Below are positions 50,246 to 62,690 of a DNA stretch of 64,000 bases, in pieces. The stretch is from NCBI GenBank assembly GCA_033807775.1, contig CM066317.1:39125870-39189869 (forward strand), in the 5' to 3' direction. The DNA comes from Saussurea involucrata (Eukaryota > Streptophyta > Magnoliopsida > Asterales > Asteraceae). The number at the start of each line of letters is the position of its first letter. Position 1 is the first letter of the stretch. A model generated the notes under the pieces. The model was not told the origin of the DNA, searched no databases, and saw nothing but the letters and a program-made list of their open reading frames with translations. Made by a program: the position numbers and the translations under genes.

Positions 50246-53200
50246 TCAGACGTTGGCGTCTTTGAAGTCGTTGAAACTTCCGTTGTCGAATCCTAACTCT
50301 CTAAGCTCGTGATAGAAGCTGATGCAGAGGTTTCGGAAGTTGATTGTTGAATCGATGACTTCTATCAGTCTATCTGCATTACCCCGATCCATTTGCTCTG
50401 TTCCTCTGTGCTCCACGAGGCTTGCTTTGAACTCTTTCAAAGTACTTGTTGCATACTTCTGACAGTCCATCTCTATGAATAGTCTTGACTTCCCAACAGG
50501 ATCTTGATAGACTAACCCAACTCTTGGAGATATAATGATCGAGTTTGGTATGGCAAAGGATGGGCATTCATCTTCTGGTGGTCGGAGAGCGTGGTTTCTT
50601 ACTCAGAGATCTCGTGCTAATTGGAAGTCGACAAGGCTATACAACATAAGCTTCTCACGCATTGCTTTCCTGATCACCCTGTATGCCCTTCGATGTGCAT
50701 TTGTTGTGAAGTTCTCTTTTGTCCAGAGGAGAAGGTCGGGTAGGTCGTAGGGATTTAAATTTCTCAGATCAGCATCTTAGAATTGATTCACGGTTCTGTT
50801 CTCCCTTTTGACCTTATATATGTTATAGGAAACCTTAGGTGTAGTTCTGGTTTGAGAAAACTTACAGTATATGACCTTGTCGATTTTTTCGATTGAGAAG
50901 ACTTCGTGTTTTGGCTTGGGTTTTGTTCTTGTGAAGATGTTTTCGAGGTCAGCACGAAGTTCGGGATCTTGGACCATTGGTGGCATTGGATCTCTGGCAG
51001 TTCTGTTGTAGAGATACATGTACACCACTTCTTCCATTTGAGGTGGAGGTGCACCAGGTGGAGGCATGGGTCTGCGCAGAGCATCCATTTTCTTCGTAAT
51101 TTCTGCCACTCGATCCTCTGTGAGTTTTTTCTTTGGATCCAGAACAGGTATGTTTGACAGAGGGGTGGCACCTAAAGCCCAGTCTTCTTGTTCTGGCTTT
51201 GGTGTCACATAGGCGTCGAAAGAGCTTTTCATCAATTTCTCTACTGGTTGATGCTTTGGCTTCTTCTTTTTGGGTTCCTCTGTCATTATCCCCTTGCCTT
51301 TGTCTTTTGCCTTCGGCTGAAGATCTTCTTGTAGAGATGGGGTTGCCTCTGTGGGATTTGTCTTTTGGATTTCTGAAGGTGCCTTTGTAGTTTTGGGGGT
51401 TGCCTCTGTAGGTTTTGGCACTTGTGTTTCTGAGGACTTGGTTGGTGATGTGGGTTTTGTTGGTGAGGCTTCCGTGGTTTTGCTCAGATGTTGTCTTTTG
51501 TGAGCAATGGTTTTGGTTCTGGTTTTGGGTGTGGGAGATAGGGGTTTTGATGTTGCAGCTTCTGGTGTTTTTGGTGTTGGAGAGGGGAGTTCTTCTGGTG
51601 ATTTTGGTTTTGGTGATTGGGATGGTTGATCTTCTTCGGAGGATGTTAGGATTTGGAATTCTTCACGGGTTGGGACATCTGCTCCGAATACAGAGGTTGT
51701 TTCCACAGAGGTGGGTGTTGCCTCTGTGGTCTTCGGTTGTTGATCTTGGTTGGTTTTAGGTACTTGGGTTGCGATTGGGGTTTCTTCAGAGAGTATTTCC
51801 ACAGAGGTGGTTGTTGCCTCTGTGGTCTGTTGTTGGTTTCCTCCTTGGGTTTGAGTTTGGGGAACTTGGTTTAGGGGTTCTGCTGATAATGGTGGTTCTG
51901 GTAGACCTCTGTTTGCAGCTTCTTCCCTTTGTTTCTCCCCCTCAGGATGATCTGATGAATCGTCAGAGTCATCATCAGAGCCATCCTGGCCCTTGTTTTT
52001 GGTACCCTCTGCTCTGCATGATGCTTTAGGCTTTTTCGGTGGAGTTGCACCTGCGGCTATGAGTTTTGCGCATACGTCAACACAGAGACCAAGAAGAGTG
52101 TGGAGCTATGCTTCTGTGTTATACCGCATTCTGTCGACGCTTTCCCTGAAGTCTTTGACATAATTTGCGTTGGCAGCTGTGAAGGCTTTGATGAGCTCTG
52201 TGACTTGGTCGATTACCCCTTGTCCAAGTTCTGTGAGCTGAGCTCTGGTCATGTAGTCAGAAGGTTTCATGGCCAGAGTTGCATTTGTGGTTTGTTCTTG
52301 GACATGCTCAAGGGCTTTCTTCAGATCTTCTGGGGTGATGCCCGTAGAGGTTGGGGTAGATGCTTTCTTCAACGTATCTAGCAGGTCTTTCACAGAGCTT
52401 TGGAAGGTTGAGGTTGTGGCCTTCTCGAAATTAGCAGCAGCAGAGGTGGCAGAGGTTGTTGCAGCTGTTCGCATCTGGGCTAGAGCATTTTGCACCTCTG
52501 TGGACAGGTTGTCCATTTTGATGTTCATTTCAGTAAAGGCCCGCGTACTAACTTTTCCAAAAGAATCAAAAGAGCTTTTCGACTCTTTCAATGTGGTGTC
52601 CACAGAGGTGGCAAGGGTTTGGAACTCATCCCTTGATACATGTGGACTTGGTGTAACCTCTGGGGGAACACATTCATCCCCAGAGTGTGTCTCTGTTCCT
52701 GAGACGCCTTCTTACGCTCCTGTTTTTATGTTGAGAGCGGAAGGACTTCCCTCTAATCCTTGAGCAGAGGCTTTTTCAGCTTCAGACTCTATAGAGGTTT
52801 GGTTAAGGACATTGTCTTGATCCACTCCAGAGGTGGGTGCAAGAGTATCCTTAAGTTGACTTGGGGATTTGTCTAGAATCCCTTCGTCTTCGTGCACTCT
52901 AGGCCCCTCTGAAGGGCCTGTTGGACTTACGTGTGTGTGCGTGTCAGAGGAAACAAAGTCCTCTGTTGGAATTTCTGTTGTGATCTGGGGTAATTGATCA
53001 CTTACTAAGGGCAAGTCCTTTAGAGAGAACTCTCCTGGAATGGTTTCCCCGGCTAAGATTGGCACAGAGGTAGAAAGGGTTACCTCTGCCCGGTCAGTTT
53101 GGGTTGGGGTCGAGCCGTGCTGCTCTTGTTCAATATTACCTTCTGCCACTAGACTGACAGTAATAGACATGTGGGGTGCACTGGGAGTTGGTTGTGGGAG

Positions 53201-55363
53201 TGTGCCTCTTCTATTCCAGGCATCAGTTCTAGCTTCTGCTTCTGTGGAGCATCCAACCACTTCTTCTCCATCTATAGTCTCAACCTCCGTCGCTACCCTA
53301 TGGCTCGGTGCTTCTATCCTAACTTCTGTTGATGCTCCTGCACCAGTGCGTAAAGAGTCGTACATGGGATGTGAGCCAATTAATTGTTGTACGTGGGGAT
53401 GCAGAGGTCCTTCTTCTGCCTGATCATCTTCTTCATCACAGTCCACCTCTGAGACTATGACTGATGGGGTTTTGGTGGTGGTTTTAGCCAAATCCTCTGG
53501 ACTTTCTCGTAGCACATCAAAACCAGGTTGGGTGAAGGGGTTCTGTAGAATTTCCGGAGTCTTAGACTGATTATTCTGTGGGGTTTGGTCATCATCATCC
53601 AAGTCAGAAGAGATTCTGAAGTTTGGAGCTTCTGTTGAATGATGAGATAGAGCTTCTGCAGTCCATCCAGAAGGGTCTAAAGAGTGTGCAATCCCAGGTT
53701 GTTAGAGGAAGAGAGAAAAATCACCCTGATCTTCTGCATAATTGATGGGTGAAGGGGATTGCAGAGGTTGCTCTTGGGCTTCTTCTGTTGTTCCTCCTTC
53801 CTCTGCAATGGTTTGTATTGGAGTGTGAGGTTTCTTGGATTTATTCTTGCTCCTCCTTTTCTTTTGTTTGGGGGCACCTTCCTCAAAAGACTTATGTTTT
53901 CTTTTCTTCTTTTCTTTTGGAGGAGGGGGTTGTGCAGAGGATCCTGCTTCTGTTGCATGAGGAGGGGACTGTTGGGGTTGAGCAGCGCTGGTAGAGGTAC
54001 CCTCTGTAGTTTTATTGTGGGCTTTCTTCTTCTTCTTGGGAGTGGTGGCAGAGGATTTTCTCTTTTTAGCAGGGGAGAGAATTGCTTCCCTTTGAGCGTG
54101 AAAGTTCGCTAGTGTTTGTTCATGCTTAGGCAAGGCCACTGCCCATTCTTCATCTGTCATTCTATCTACAACCCTAGATCCTAAGGGGGCTTCTAGACGC
54201 GGGGGTGTCACAGGACTCGGTTCTGGAGTCCTATGATCGCGTATGTATTCTAACTTAAGGGTCTTGTCTATAGCATATCCCAGAAGTTTCTTTGGCAGAG
54301 GTCTGCAGAATGGGTATTCATCTTCGTGCTCTGTTGGGGTGTTTTTGTTCAGGGGATACATTCTGGCCGTTGGTCCCTCCATTGGCCATTTTTGTAGACG
54401 GAGCAGAGGCTCGAGTAGTACACCCAGAATACGTTGATATTGCAGAGGAGGTAGAGCATCTTTCGATCGTCCCTTGGCCTTCTGGGAGGAGATTCTGCGA
54501 TCAATGGTGTTAACCATTTCCTGCATCATGAGGGTGGAATAGTCCAGAGGTAGATCATAATATACCCCGTACATTATGGTCATGATTTGGTGAGAAGTTT
54601 GGTCTGGACTACCCACCTTCCCTGTTAGGCACCGATTTAGGATTGAGAAGAGCGTATTCCACAGAGGAGGTAATCGATTTCTTCTGAAGTCATTTCTTTT
54701 CCTCAGGGTTGTGTTGTACCCCAACATTTCAACAAAACGGCAGAGCTCTTCGTCTGTATGTTCCTCTGCGTACTTCTTTATACCTAGTAGTCCTCTGGTT
54801 GGTAGGCTGAACTCCAGTGAGAACATGGTTCTGTTGAATTTGAGTTCGAGGTGCTCGGATTTGTCTGGTTTGGAGATGTAGCCCTTGATTTGTCAATCTG
54901 CGGGGTCAAATCTGCTGCTCATCCAGAATTGATTTAGGTATCTGGCAGGGATTTTATTGACAGTTTTGGATAACAGGGGGTAAGGGTAATGGTTTTCCAA
55001 AATGTGAAGAAGGATGGCATGTGCTTCCCCAAAAGCGTTTTTTGAGGGAACCAGGTAGTAGTTATTGGGTTTTAAGGGAAGAACACTTTCAAAGTGTTCA
55101 TGTGCAATGAAGTTTAGAAGATGGGTGTTCGGAGCAAAATCTGCTTCATCGCCGGAGTAGTCTTGTTCTAGGTTTCTGGCGATTTCTTGGTTTTGGGAGT
55201 TCTCAGAATGAGATGGGGAGTTCAATGGAGGTTGAAGCCATTGGATTAATCTTGAAGAAAGAGAGTAGAAATTTTGAAGTTGCAGGTTATTGCAAGGTTC
55301 GCCGGAGAAGATGAAGAGAGTAAGTTCGTAAACGTTTAGAGGTAGTGGTAAGTTGGGTTTCAT
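50246..55363 (-). pseudogene. SIRE-B env-like coiled-coil protein, one frame with six stops
   Basis: From an ATG at 55363 to a stop at 50246 a single frame of 1,706 codons is kept with no frameshift. It is broken by in-frame stops at 54893, 53702, 52712, 52106, 50777 and 50603 (lowest coordinate of each codon). Each can be explained by one C-to-T or G-to-A change. In order it shows an N-terminal domain like SIRE-A (IPARYLNQFWMSSRF), LPPLWNTLFSILNRCL, basic KKRKHKSFEEGAPKQKKRRS, an acidic Ser/Thr-rich middle, a coiled-coil-like stretch near 52300-52600 (FTEMNIKMDNLSTEVQNALA), a Pro/Thr/Lys-rich region, and a C-terminal part with KPEHQ-like basic repeats. No signal peptide or membrane segment is visible. 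It is the counterpart of the two SIRE-A exons, here without an obvious intron. The function is unknown. Confidence 0.75.
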
Positions 55364-55498
55364 ACTGAAGAGAATGGTAGAATCTGAAGAGGTAAATAGG
55401 TGAAAGTGAATAATATTTGGGATCCGTAATTGAGTACATACGGCTGGTTCAACTTTCCAGGAGAACGTGTGCCACACACGTCCAATGGAGAATGCCAC

Positions 55499-56027
55499 GT
55501 CAGAAGTGTCAGAACACGATTAGACGTCGTGTGCGGCCCATTAATGCTTGGCGCGTGGGCATTTCTTCTTTGTGAGTTCTGTCACTCGCAGTAAATAACC
55601 CATACTGTTACAGAATTTCCATAAAAGGTCAAGTGTCAGAGTCAACAGAGGCTCTGTGGTGGAGTGAGCTCTGTGATCTGAAACTTGTCTTTTTGTCTCC
55701 TCTGATGCTTGTACCTTTACCAAAAACGTTTGAAAGATCATTGGAGAGGATCGATAGATCTTTAGTACAAAATTTTCATTCACAGAGGCTTTGAGGCTCT
55801 GTCGAGGCCAGCAGAGGCTCTGAGAGTGAAAATTTCTCATAACTAAAAATTTAGAGAACTTTTTGATCATCCAAGGTTTTCATTGTGTTAAACACTGTTT
55901 TTAGGACATATTTGGAAATTTGTGTCCTGGAAAACTGTTTTGGAAATGGATTTTGTTCGATACATACTCTTAGAGTGTCTAGTTTGGGCGACATAGACTC
56001 TTTGGTGGAGTGAGCTCTTTGCCCATA
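55499..56027 (-). other. SIRE-B spacer between pol and env-like ORF, left part
   Basis: Non-coding. Bases about 55735-55960 are repeated in diverged form at about 57625-57835 on the other side of the solo LTR (CTTTTTGATCAT, TTAAACA-TGTTT, TTTGAAATTTGTGTCCT). There are many CAGAGGCTCTG motifs. The last five bases (CCATA) are the target duplication of the solo LTR. Confidence 0.7.
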
Positions 56028-57542
56028 TGTAACAACCCCATATCCCAAGTACACAACATATCACACAATATAACATAATTAGATATAACAAACGAACTTC
56101 ACATTACATGTTCGGTCCAGTAGTCTCTTACAATTGAAAGAAAACCATATGTAACCCAAATACTGTACTATTTATATGCATAACATTTAACGTTGCAATA
56201 CAACTGCTAAACAAGTCAAAAGCTTCATCTTAAAGTCCTTCTCTCTAGCCATCCACCGATTACTCTACTTACTTGCCCTTACTTGATCCACCACCTGGAA
56301 TACATATTTTTAAAACAAAATGAGGGTTAGACCTGATGGTCTAAGTGAGAAACCCCTGTTAGTTTAAAAACCATTTATATAAACTTTAATCATATAAATC
56401 ACGCAACACAATCGTATACATACAAATAAACTCACATATATTATGCTTCCCCTTTTCATTCCTTCTGGCCATATTAGTGGTAGCAAGCCAACTAATAATA
56501 TACAACGCTGCACAACATCTACAGCCAAACAACGCTATACAGGTTCTATAGCCAATCACACCGGTCTTAAACCCGACCAACGTATTATAACACATTTATA
56601 ATACACATGTAAATATAATACCTCACTATATTATAATTCACATACGAGCACATAATTATCAACAGTTTCACTCCCAACTCCACACATGTATGTATTCCAG
56701 TTAAAAAGTGTTTTCAAAACAAAACTCACCTGTTTTGGTTATTTCACACGTTCGTAAGCTTCTTTCAAAACGATCCTATCCCTTACCACGATTCCACGGA
56801 ATCTGAAACAAGTTAAGATACACAAATTTCTTTACTAACCAAATACGTAAAGCCTAACGATTTCCCATCCTCAACTGTTCCAATACACACTGTATTTAAC
56901 TCACTACCGGGACTACACAGGGTACCGGGACTTATATAGTACCGGGACTCTTAGTACCGGGAGTTCCTATACCGGGAGTTCATAATACCGGAACTCTCCA
57001 CTACCGGAAGTCTGTTATACCGGGAGTCAACTCTACCAGGAATTCACACTACCGGGATTCCACACTACCGGGAGTCCATATTACCGGGACTCCACCGGAA
57101 GTTGATTATACCGGGATTTCACCGGGAGTCCTCAAGAACACAGTCGGTTCTATTTACCCAGAAATCGATTGGAATCCATTCAAGACGTGAAATTAAATAC
57201 TCTAAACCGAAAGATATCTTCTATTCATAATTACGAACACAATATGTAAAGGACTTACCTCCAAATTACTTCTTAACCCGATCAATTGAAGCCCTACTCG
57301 TACGGTTTCCTCTTTCGCTTTCTTTCGCCTTCAGAACTCCCGCACACATACACACTCTTTCTATAACCGGATAAGATACACTGATAGCCTAAGGTGTATA
57401 TCAAAAATCAAATTGTACCTTCTAGACCTTCAACTTCTCATTAATGACCCAAACACCCTTAACTTATTTTTTTACCCCAAACTTGCCCTGAACATCAAAA
57501 ATTATTGTTAAATTATCTAACGGACTTACCCTGGGTATTACA
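56028..57542 (-). mobile_element. Solo LTR inserted in SIRE-B
   Basis: This insertion is 1,515 bp with ends TGTAACAACCCC and CTGGGTATTACA, flanked by CCATA on both sides (56023-56027 and 57543-57547). It has no internal domain, so it is a solo LTR left by recombination between two LTRs. On the - strand it starts TGTAATACCC, like LTRs of chromovirus-type gypsy elements. A plausible intron (GGAG|GTAAGTCC at 57258 to ATTCCAG|GTGG at 56295) matches the layout of the LARD LTR. A short TACCGGGACTC repeat occupies 56900-57130. Confidence 0.82.
56900..57132. repeat. ACCGGGA(G/C)T short tandem repeat in solo LTR
   Basis: A dozen or more imperfect units of about 16-20 bp around TACCGGGAGTTC or TACCGGGACTC. 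Confidence 0.85.
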
Positions 57543-57547
57543 CCATA

Positions 57548-58174
57548 AGACTTTCTTCCAGTATCCTTGTGTGTGCATTTGTACGTACAAATCCATAAAG
57601 AAGACATTTAAGGTTGATGGATAGAGTTTCTGTATGAAATTTTCAGTTCTATAGGATCCGGCTTACAGAGGCTCTGTTGAGCTCAGCAGAAGCTCTATGA
57701 CCTTAAATTTCCCATAACGGAAGGCTCGAAAATCTTTTTGATCATTTCTTGTTTGGAATGTCTTAAACAGTGTTTATAGGACGTATTTTGAAATTTGTGT
57801 CCTAGAAAATTGTTTTCAAAAAGGATTCGAACGAGCTACTCACCTTTGGTTCTACTTTGTTCGGCAAAAATACCTGACTTCTGTAGATATGGTTGATCAT
57901 ATCTCTTTTTTGGCTCCCCCTTGAATGATTAACCTCGGTAGATCAGTTCAAGGTCTCATTCTGCTCCCCCTTGACCTATGCTTGGATCAAATGAGATAAG
58001 TTGTGCACAGAACATAGGTCAAGGTTATCAGAGGTTCTGTGGAGATTGTCATACTCTGAGCAATCTCACAGAAGCTCTGTTGGTTATAGAACTTTTGATG
58101 ATTAAGAATTTACATACAATAGAGTTTAAATATATACATATTTACAAGAAGATCAAATCTTACTTACAGAGGGT
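57548..58174 (-). promoter_or_regulatory. SIRE-B spacer with internal polypurine tracts
   Basis: Non-coding. On the - strand two AAGGGGGAGC tracts (57912-57924 and 57961-57974) lie between pol and env-like ORF, each like the tract next to the LTR. Repeated polypurine tracts are a reported feature of Sireviruses. The stretch also holds the second copy of the 55735-55960 repeat. Confidence 0.6.
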
Positions 58175-61100
58175 TCAACTCATGTTTATCATTCCCAACT
58201 TAACCACCAAGAAAAGGAATCTTTTCTCATCTAGTGCCTTGGTGAATAAGTCTGCAAGCTGGTATTCAGTGGACACAAAGTGCATTTCGATTGTGCCATG
58301 TTCAACATGATGCTTCAGAAAGTGATAATGAATATTGATATGCTTTGTTTTTTAGTGTTGTACTGGATTGGCAGAGATTGCTATGGCACTTTTGGAATCA
58401 CAGAGGATGGGAATCTTGTATATGTTGTACCCATAGTCCTTGAGCTGAGTTTTCATCCACAGAACTTGAGAGCAACAGCTAGCAGCAACAACATATTCCG
58501 CTTCTGCTGTAGATGTAGACACACAGTTCTGCTTCTTCGAAGTCCAGCTGACTAGTTTACCTCCCAGGAATTGACAACTCCCAGAGGTGCTCTTTCGATC
58601 AAGCTTGCATCCTCCATAATCTGAATATGTGTGTGCCTTAAGACCAAAACCAGAGTTCTTCGGATACCAGAGTCCAAGATTTTTGGTCCCTTTAAGGTAT
58701 CTGAAGATCCTCTTTACAGCAATATAGTGGAATTCTTTTGGGTTAGCTTGATATCTTGCACAGAGGCATCTGGCATACATTATGTCAGGTCTACTTGTGG
58801 TTAAGTATAAAAGGGACCCAATCATACCTCTGTAGAGTTTGCACTCTACAGATGTGCCATTTGGATATGAGAATAATTTATTTCCAGTGGCCATTGGGGT
58901 CTTCATTACAGAGGCATCAGAGAGACTGTATTTTGAAAGTATGTCAGAGACATATTTAGCTTGATTTATAAAAATTCCCTCTGATGATTGTTTTACTTGG
59001 AGTCCGAGGAAGAAAGTTAATTTTCCCATCATACTCATTTCAAACTCACTCTGCATGAGTTTTTCGAAATCTTTGCACTGTTGTGCATTTGTAGACCCAA
59101 AAATAATGTCATCCACATAAATCTGTACAAGCAGAATCTCATCACCTTTTCTTTTGTAAAACAAAGTAGTATCTGTCGTACCTCTGTCGTAATCATTATT
59201 GAGAAGAAAAGTTGAAAGCCGTTCGTACCATGCTTTTGGAGCCTGTTTCAGTCCATACAGAGCTTTGTCGAGATAATAGACATATTTTGGGTACTTGGAA
59301 CTTTCAAACCCTGGTGGCTGTTGGACGTATACTTCTTCTTGGATTTCACCATTCAGAAAGGTAGATTTTACATCCATCTGAAAGACTTTGAAACCTCTGT
59401 GGGCTGCGAAGGCTAAGAAGATCCTTATTGCTTCGAGTCGTGCGACAGGGGCAAAAGTTTCATCGTAATCAATGCCTTCTTCTTGGCGATATCCCTTGGC
59501 CACCAATCTTGTTGTGTTTCTAATGACCACCCCATCCTCGTCCTTCTTGTTTCTGAAGACCCATTTTGTCCCTATGGCTTGTTTCCCTCGTGGCAGAGGT
59601 ACTAGGGTCCATACTTTGTTTCTCTCAAACTGTAGAAGCTCTTCTTGCATAGCATCTACCCAGTTTGGATCATCTAGGGCTTCAGAGATTCTTTTTGGCT
59701 AGATCACACTGATAAAATTTGTAAAGAAACAAAAATTAGCAGTGGCTGATCTTGTTTTGACCTTTTCAGAAGGATCACCGATTATAAGGCTTGGAGGATG
59801 GCTTTTCGTCCACTGTGTTGTTCTTGGAAGATGGTCATTTGAGTCATCAAGATTAACTTCTGTGGTTGCACACTGCGGTTCTGGTGCAACCTCTGTTGTT
59901 GATGGTACTTCTGTGCTTATGCTTGGTTCTTCAGCTTGTGGGAGGATTGGAATAAGAGTTGGAATTTGTTCCTCTGAGGAAGTAGAGACTGAGTCTTCAT
60001 TTTCCTCTGGTATTGATTCCTTTGTAGTCGCTGGAGTAGGTATTTTAGGAGCCTCTGTAGTTGAATCCTTAGTTGTATTATCTTCAGTTTCTGTTCGCTC
60101 CCCCTCAGCATGTGCGTTTGTATGATTCACAGAAGAGGATGAAGTATTTAATGGACCAGTTAGAGATATACCTGACTCAGTCTGGTTTGCAGAAGATGTT
60201 TCTCCAGAGGCTCTGACGGCTCCAGCAGAGGGATCAATATCATCATGAAACATCTCTTCAAATAGAAGATTTAAGTCTTCTTCTCTTGTCTTTGAGATGC
60301 CAGAGGATTCCTTCTTTAGACCGAGTTCTGAACTGATTTGTTCAGAAGTCTTCTGAAAGGAATCGTCAAAAGATACATTGATGCTTTCTACGATGGATCG
60401 AGACTTCAGAAGGTACACTCTGTAAGCTTTTGAAGTGGCAGAGTATCCTATGAACTTTCCTTCATCTGCTTTCACCTCAAACTTTCCTCTTGCTTCTCTA
60501 TCGTTTAAGACGAAGCATTTGCATCCAAATATATGAAAGAATTTGATGTTTGGTCGCCTTTTGTTGATCAAATGATACGGTGTCTTGATGTGCCTCTTTA
60601 CAATGGTTGATCGATTTTGGGTGTAGCATGCGGTTGATACTGCTTCTGCCCAAAAAGACATTGGTAATCCAGATGCTGTCAGCATAGTTCTTGCAGCCTC
60701 CACAAGCGTGCGGTTCTTTCGTTCAACCACGCCATTCTATTGTGGGGTGCGTGCAGCTGAGAAGTTCTGTGATATGCCTTCTTCTGTAAGATAGGTTTCA
60801 ATGACGGAGTTTTTGAACTCTGTGCCATTGTCGCTTCTTAGTTTCTGAATCCTGCACTCATACAGAACTTGGATTCTTTTCATTAAATTTATCAGAATGT
60901 TTGGAACATCTTATTTCTTTCTGACAAATTCAACCCATGTAAATCTTGAGTATTCGTCGATCAAAACAAGTATATATTTCTTGCCACCTAGGCTCTATGT
61001 AGTGATTGGACCGCAGAGGTCAACATGAAGCATGTACAGAGGCCTAGGGCAAGACACATCAGTCTTGCCTTTATGGGAAGCTCTTTTGAGTTTTCCCATT

Positions 61101-61639
61101 TCGCAAGCAGAGCACAAATGATCTTTGTTAAACTTAACATTTGGCATACCTTTGACTAGATCAAGTTTAACAAGCTTATCTAGAGTATGAAAGTTTAGGT
61201 GGCAGAACCTGTTGTGCCATAACCAAGCTTCTTCGCTTTTACAGGCTACAAGGCAGAGCTTGTCTTCCTTGTTCTTGGCACAGAAGTTCATGAGGTAGAG
61301 ATCGCCTCTTCGTTCGGCTCGTAGAAGTTCGACTCATGTGTCCTCACCTTGTAGAGAACAGAAGGTTCTTTTGAACATTACGTCGAAACCCGTATCGCAT
61401 AGTTGGCTAACACTGAGAAGATTGTGCTTAAGGCCATCCACATATGCAACTTTGCATACGGTTTTGTTTTCCTTCTTAATGACTTCGTAGCCTTTTATAT
61501 ACCCCTTCTTGTTGTCACCAAAGGTCACAGATCCTCCATCGAGTTTATCTTTGTAGGAGGATAGTAGACCTCTGTCACCAGTCATGTGCCTCGAGCATCC
61601 GGAGTCAAGATACCAGATTGGCACATACTGCTTCTGCAA
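58175..61639 (-). pseudogene. SIRE-B pol: protease, integrase, RT, RNase H, broken
   Basis: One frame runs from about 61639 to a stop at 58175. In order: protease (WYLDSGCSRHMTGDRG), zinc-binding region (LWHNRFCHLNFHTLDKL; CSACEMGK), integrase (EYSRFTWVEF, KLRSDNGTEF, NGVVERKNRTLVEA), FGCKCFVLNDREA, an acidic linker, RT (KWVFRNKKDEDGVVIRNTTRL, FQMDVKSTFLNG, YGLKQAPKAWYE, VQIYVDDIIFGS) and RNase H (STAEAEYVVAASCCSQVLWM). In-frame stops occur at 61334, 60995, near 60913, near 60736 (in the usual PQQNG), at 59699 and at 58352. The RNase H motif usually reading YSDSDYAG is altered to TYSDYGG. It is the same family as SIRE-A pol but clearly separate in sequence. Confidence 0.88.
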
Positions 61640-62690
61640 GACAGTCAGAGAGTTTTAGATACCCATATCCAAATGGGTCCAGCTTTGTTAGGGGTCTTCA
61701 AGTTTTCCTTAGCATTCTTGGGTTTGTTTTTGCTTCTTTTGAAGAACCATTTTGTTTCTTCTTACCCTTGAATTTAGTGTTCTTTTTGGGTGTAGAGAGG
61801 AAACAGCGTGGACTTGAGAAGTGTTTATTTAATCGATACATGAGATCAAAACAATGACAATAATGAATGTGCGAAGAGATTTGCTTAAACTTTTCATTGA
61901 AAACATTAAATGGGGGCACAGAGGCATTACATTCTATCCTAACATTTGACTTCCTATTACAAGAAGACCTATGTAGGCTAGATTGTTGTTTGCAAAATCC
62001 TTTGTTGAGAGCAGCCTTCTGTGAGCCCCTTCTGTGGTGAACTTCTGCTGGTTTCACTGTCACAGAAGAAAAAGTTTTGTTATTTTCAACCCACTTACCC
62101 TTCTATTGCCATGTAAGTTTTTCTTTAATAGGTTTTAAGGGTTTTGAAATCTTTGAACTTGTTGAATTTTAGGAGGACGTTTTCCTTTGTTGTTTGATTT
62201 TCTCAATCTCAAGGGAGGTTTTGGCTTGTATACACATGTCCAAAAAATCTGGACAGATAGGAACTCTTGTGATTTTCTCCTTGGGAGGAATAGTTCTGTT
62301 AAGAACTCCAGAGGGTAGTTTAAAATCCTCTATGTCACAAGGTCCTATCTCTGACTTAGAGTCAGTCTCAGATTCGTCAGAAGATGAATCATCCTCATAT
62401 ACAGAGGTTGAGTCACTTAGTTCTCTTTCGACAGAGGCTGGATTTTTAGAGCATGTGTCATACTTGCTTTCATTATTTTCCAAGTCAACAGAAGTATCCA
62501 TTAAGGTTTCATCAGAGAGATTTTGACTATTATTGAAAGTACTGGGGCATTCATAAAAGTGGTTTTCACCGATTTCCAATAATTCCTTTTCAGAAATATG
62601 AGTCAGTTTTTCTTTTGTTGAAGCAGGCAAGAAATCAGGTGCCTCTGCCGATAGTTTCTTCTCAGAATCTATAGTGCAGACAAACGCAAC
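61640..62690 (-). pseudogene. SIRE-B gag C-terminal / linker region, broken
   Basis: Between the zinc knuckle and protease the frame continues past a TAG at 62691 (probably from CAG) through an acidic Ser/Asp-rich stretch (STSVYEDDSSSDESETDSKS) to a stop at 62169, then a basic His/Cys-containing stretch (KKNTKFKGKKKQNGSSKEAK) to 61698. Two small frameshifts near 61700 and 61650 separate this from the protease frame. Confidence 0.65.
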
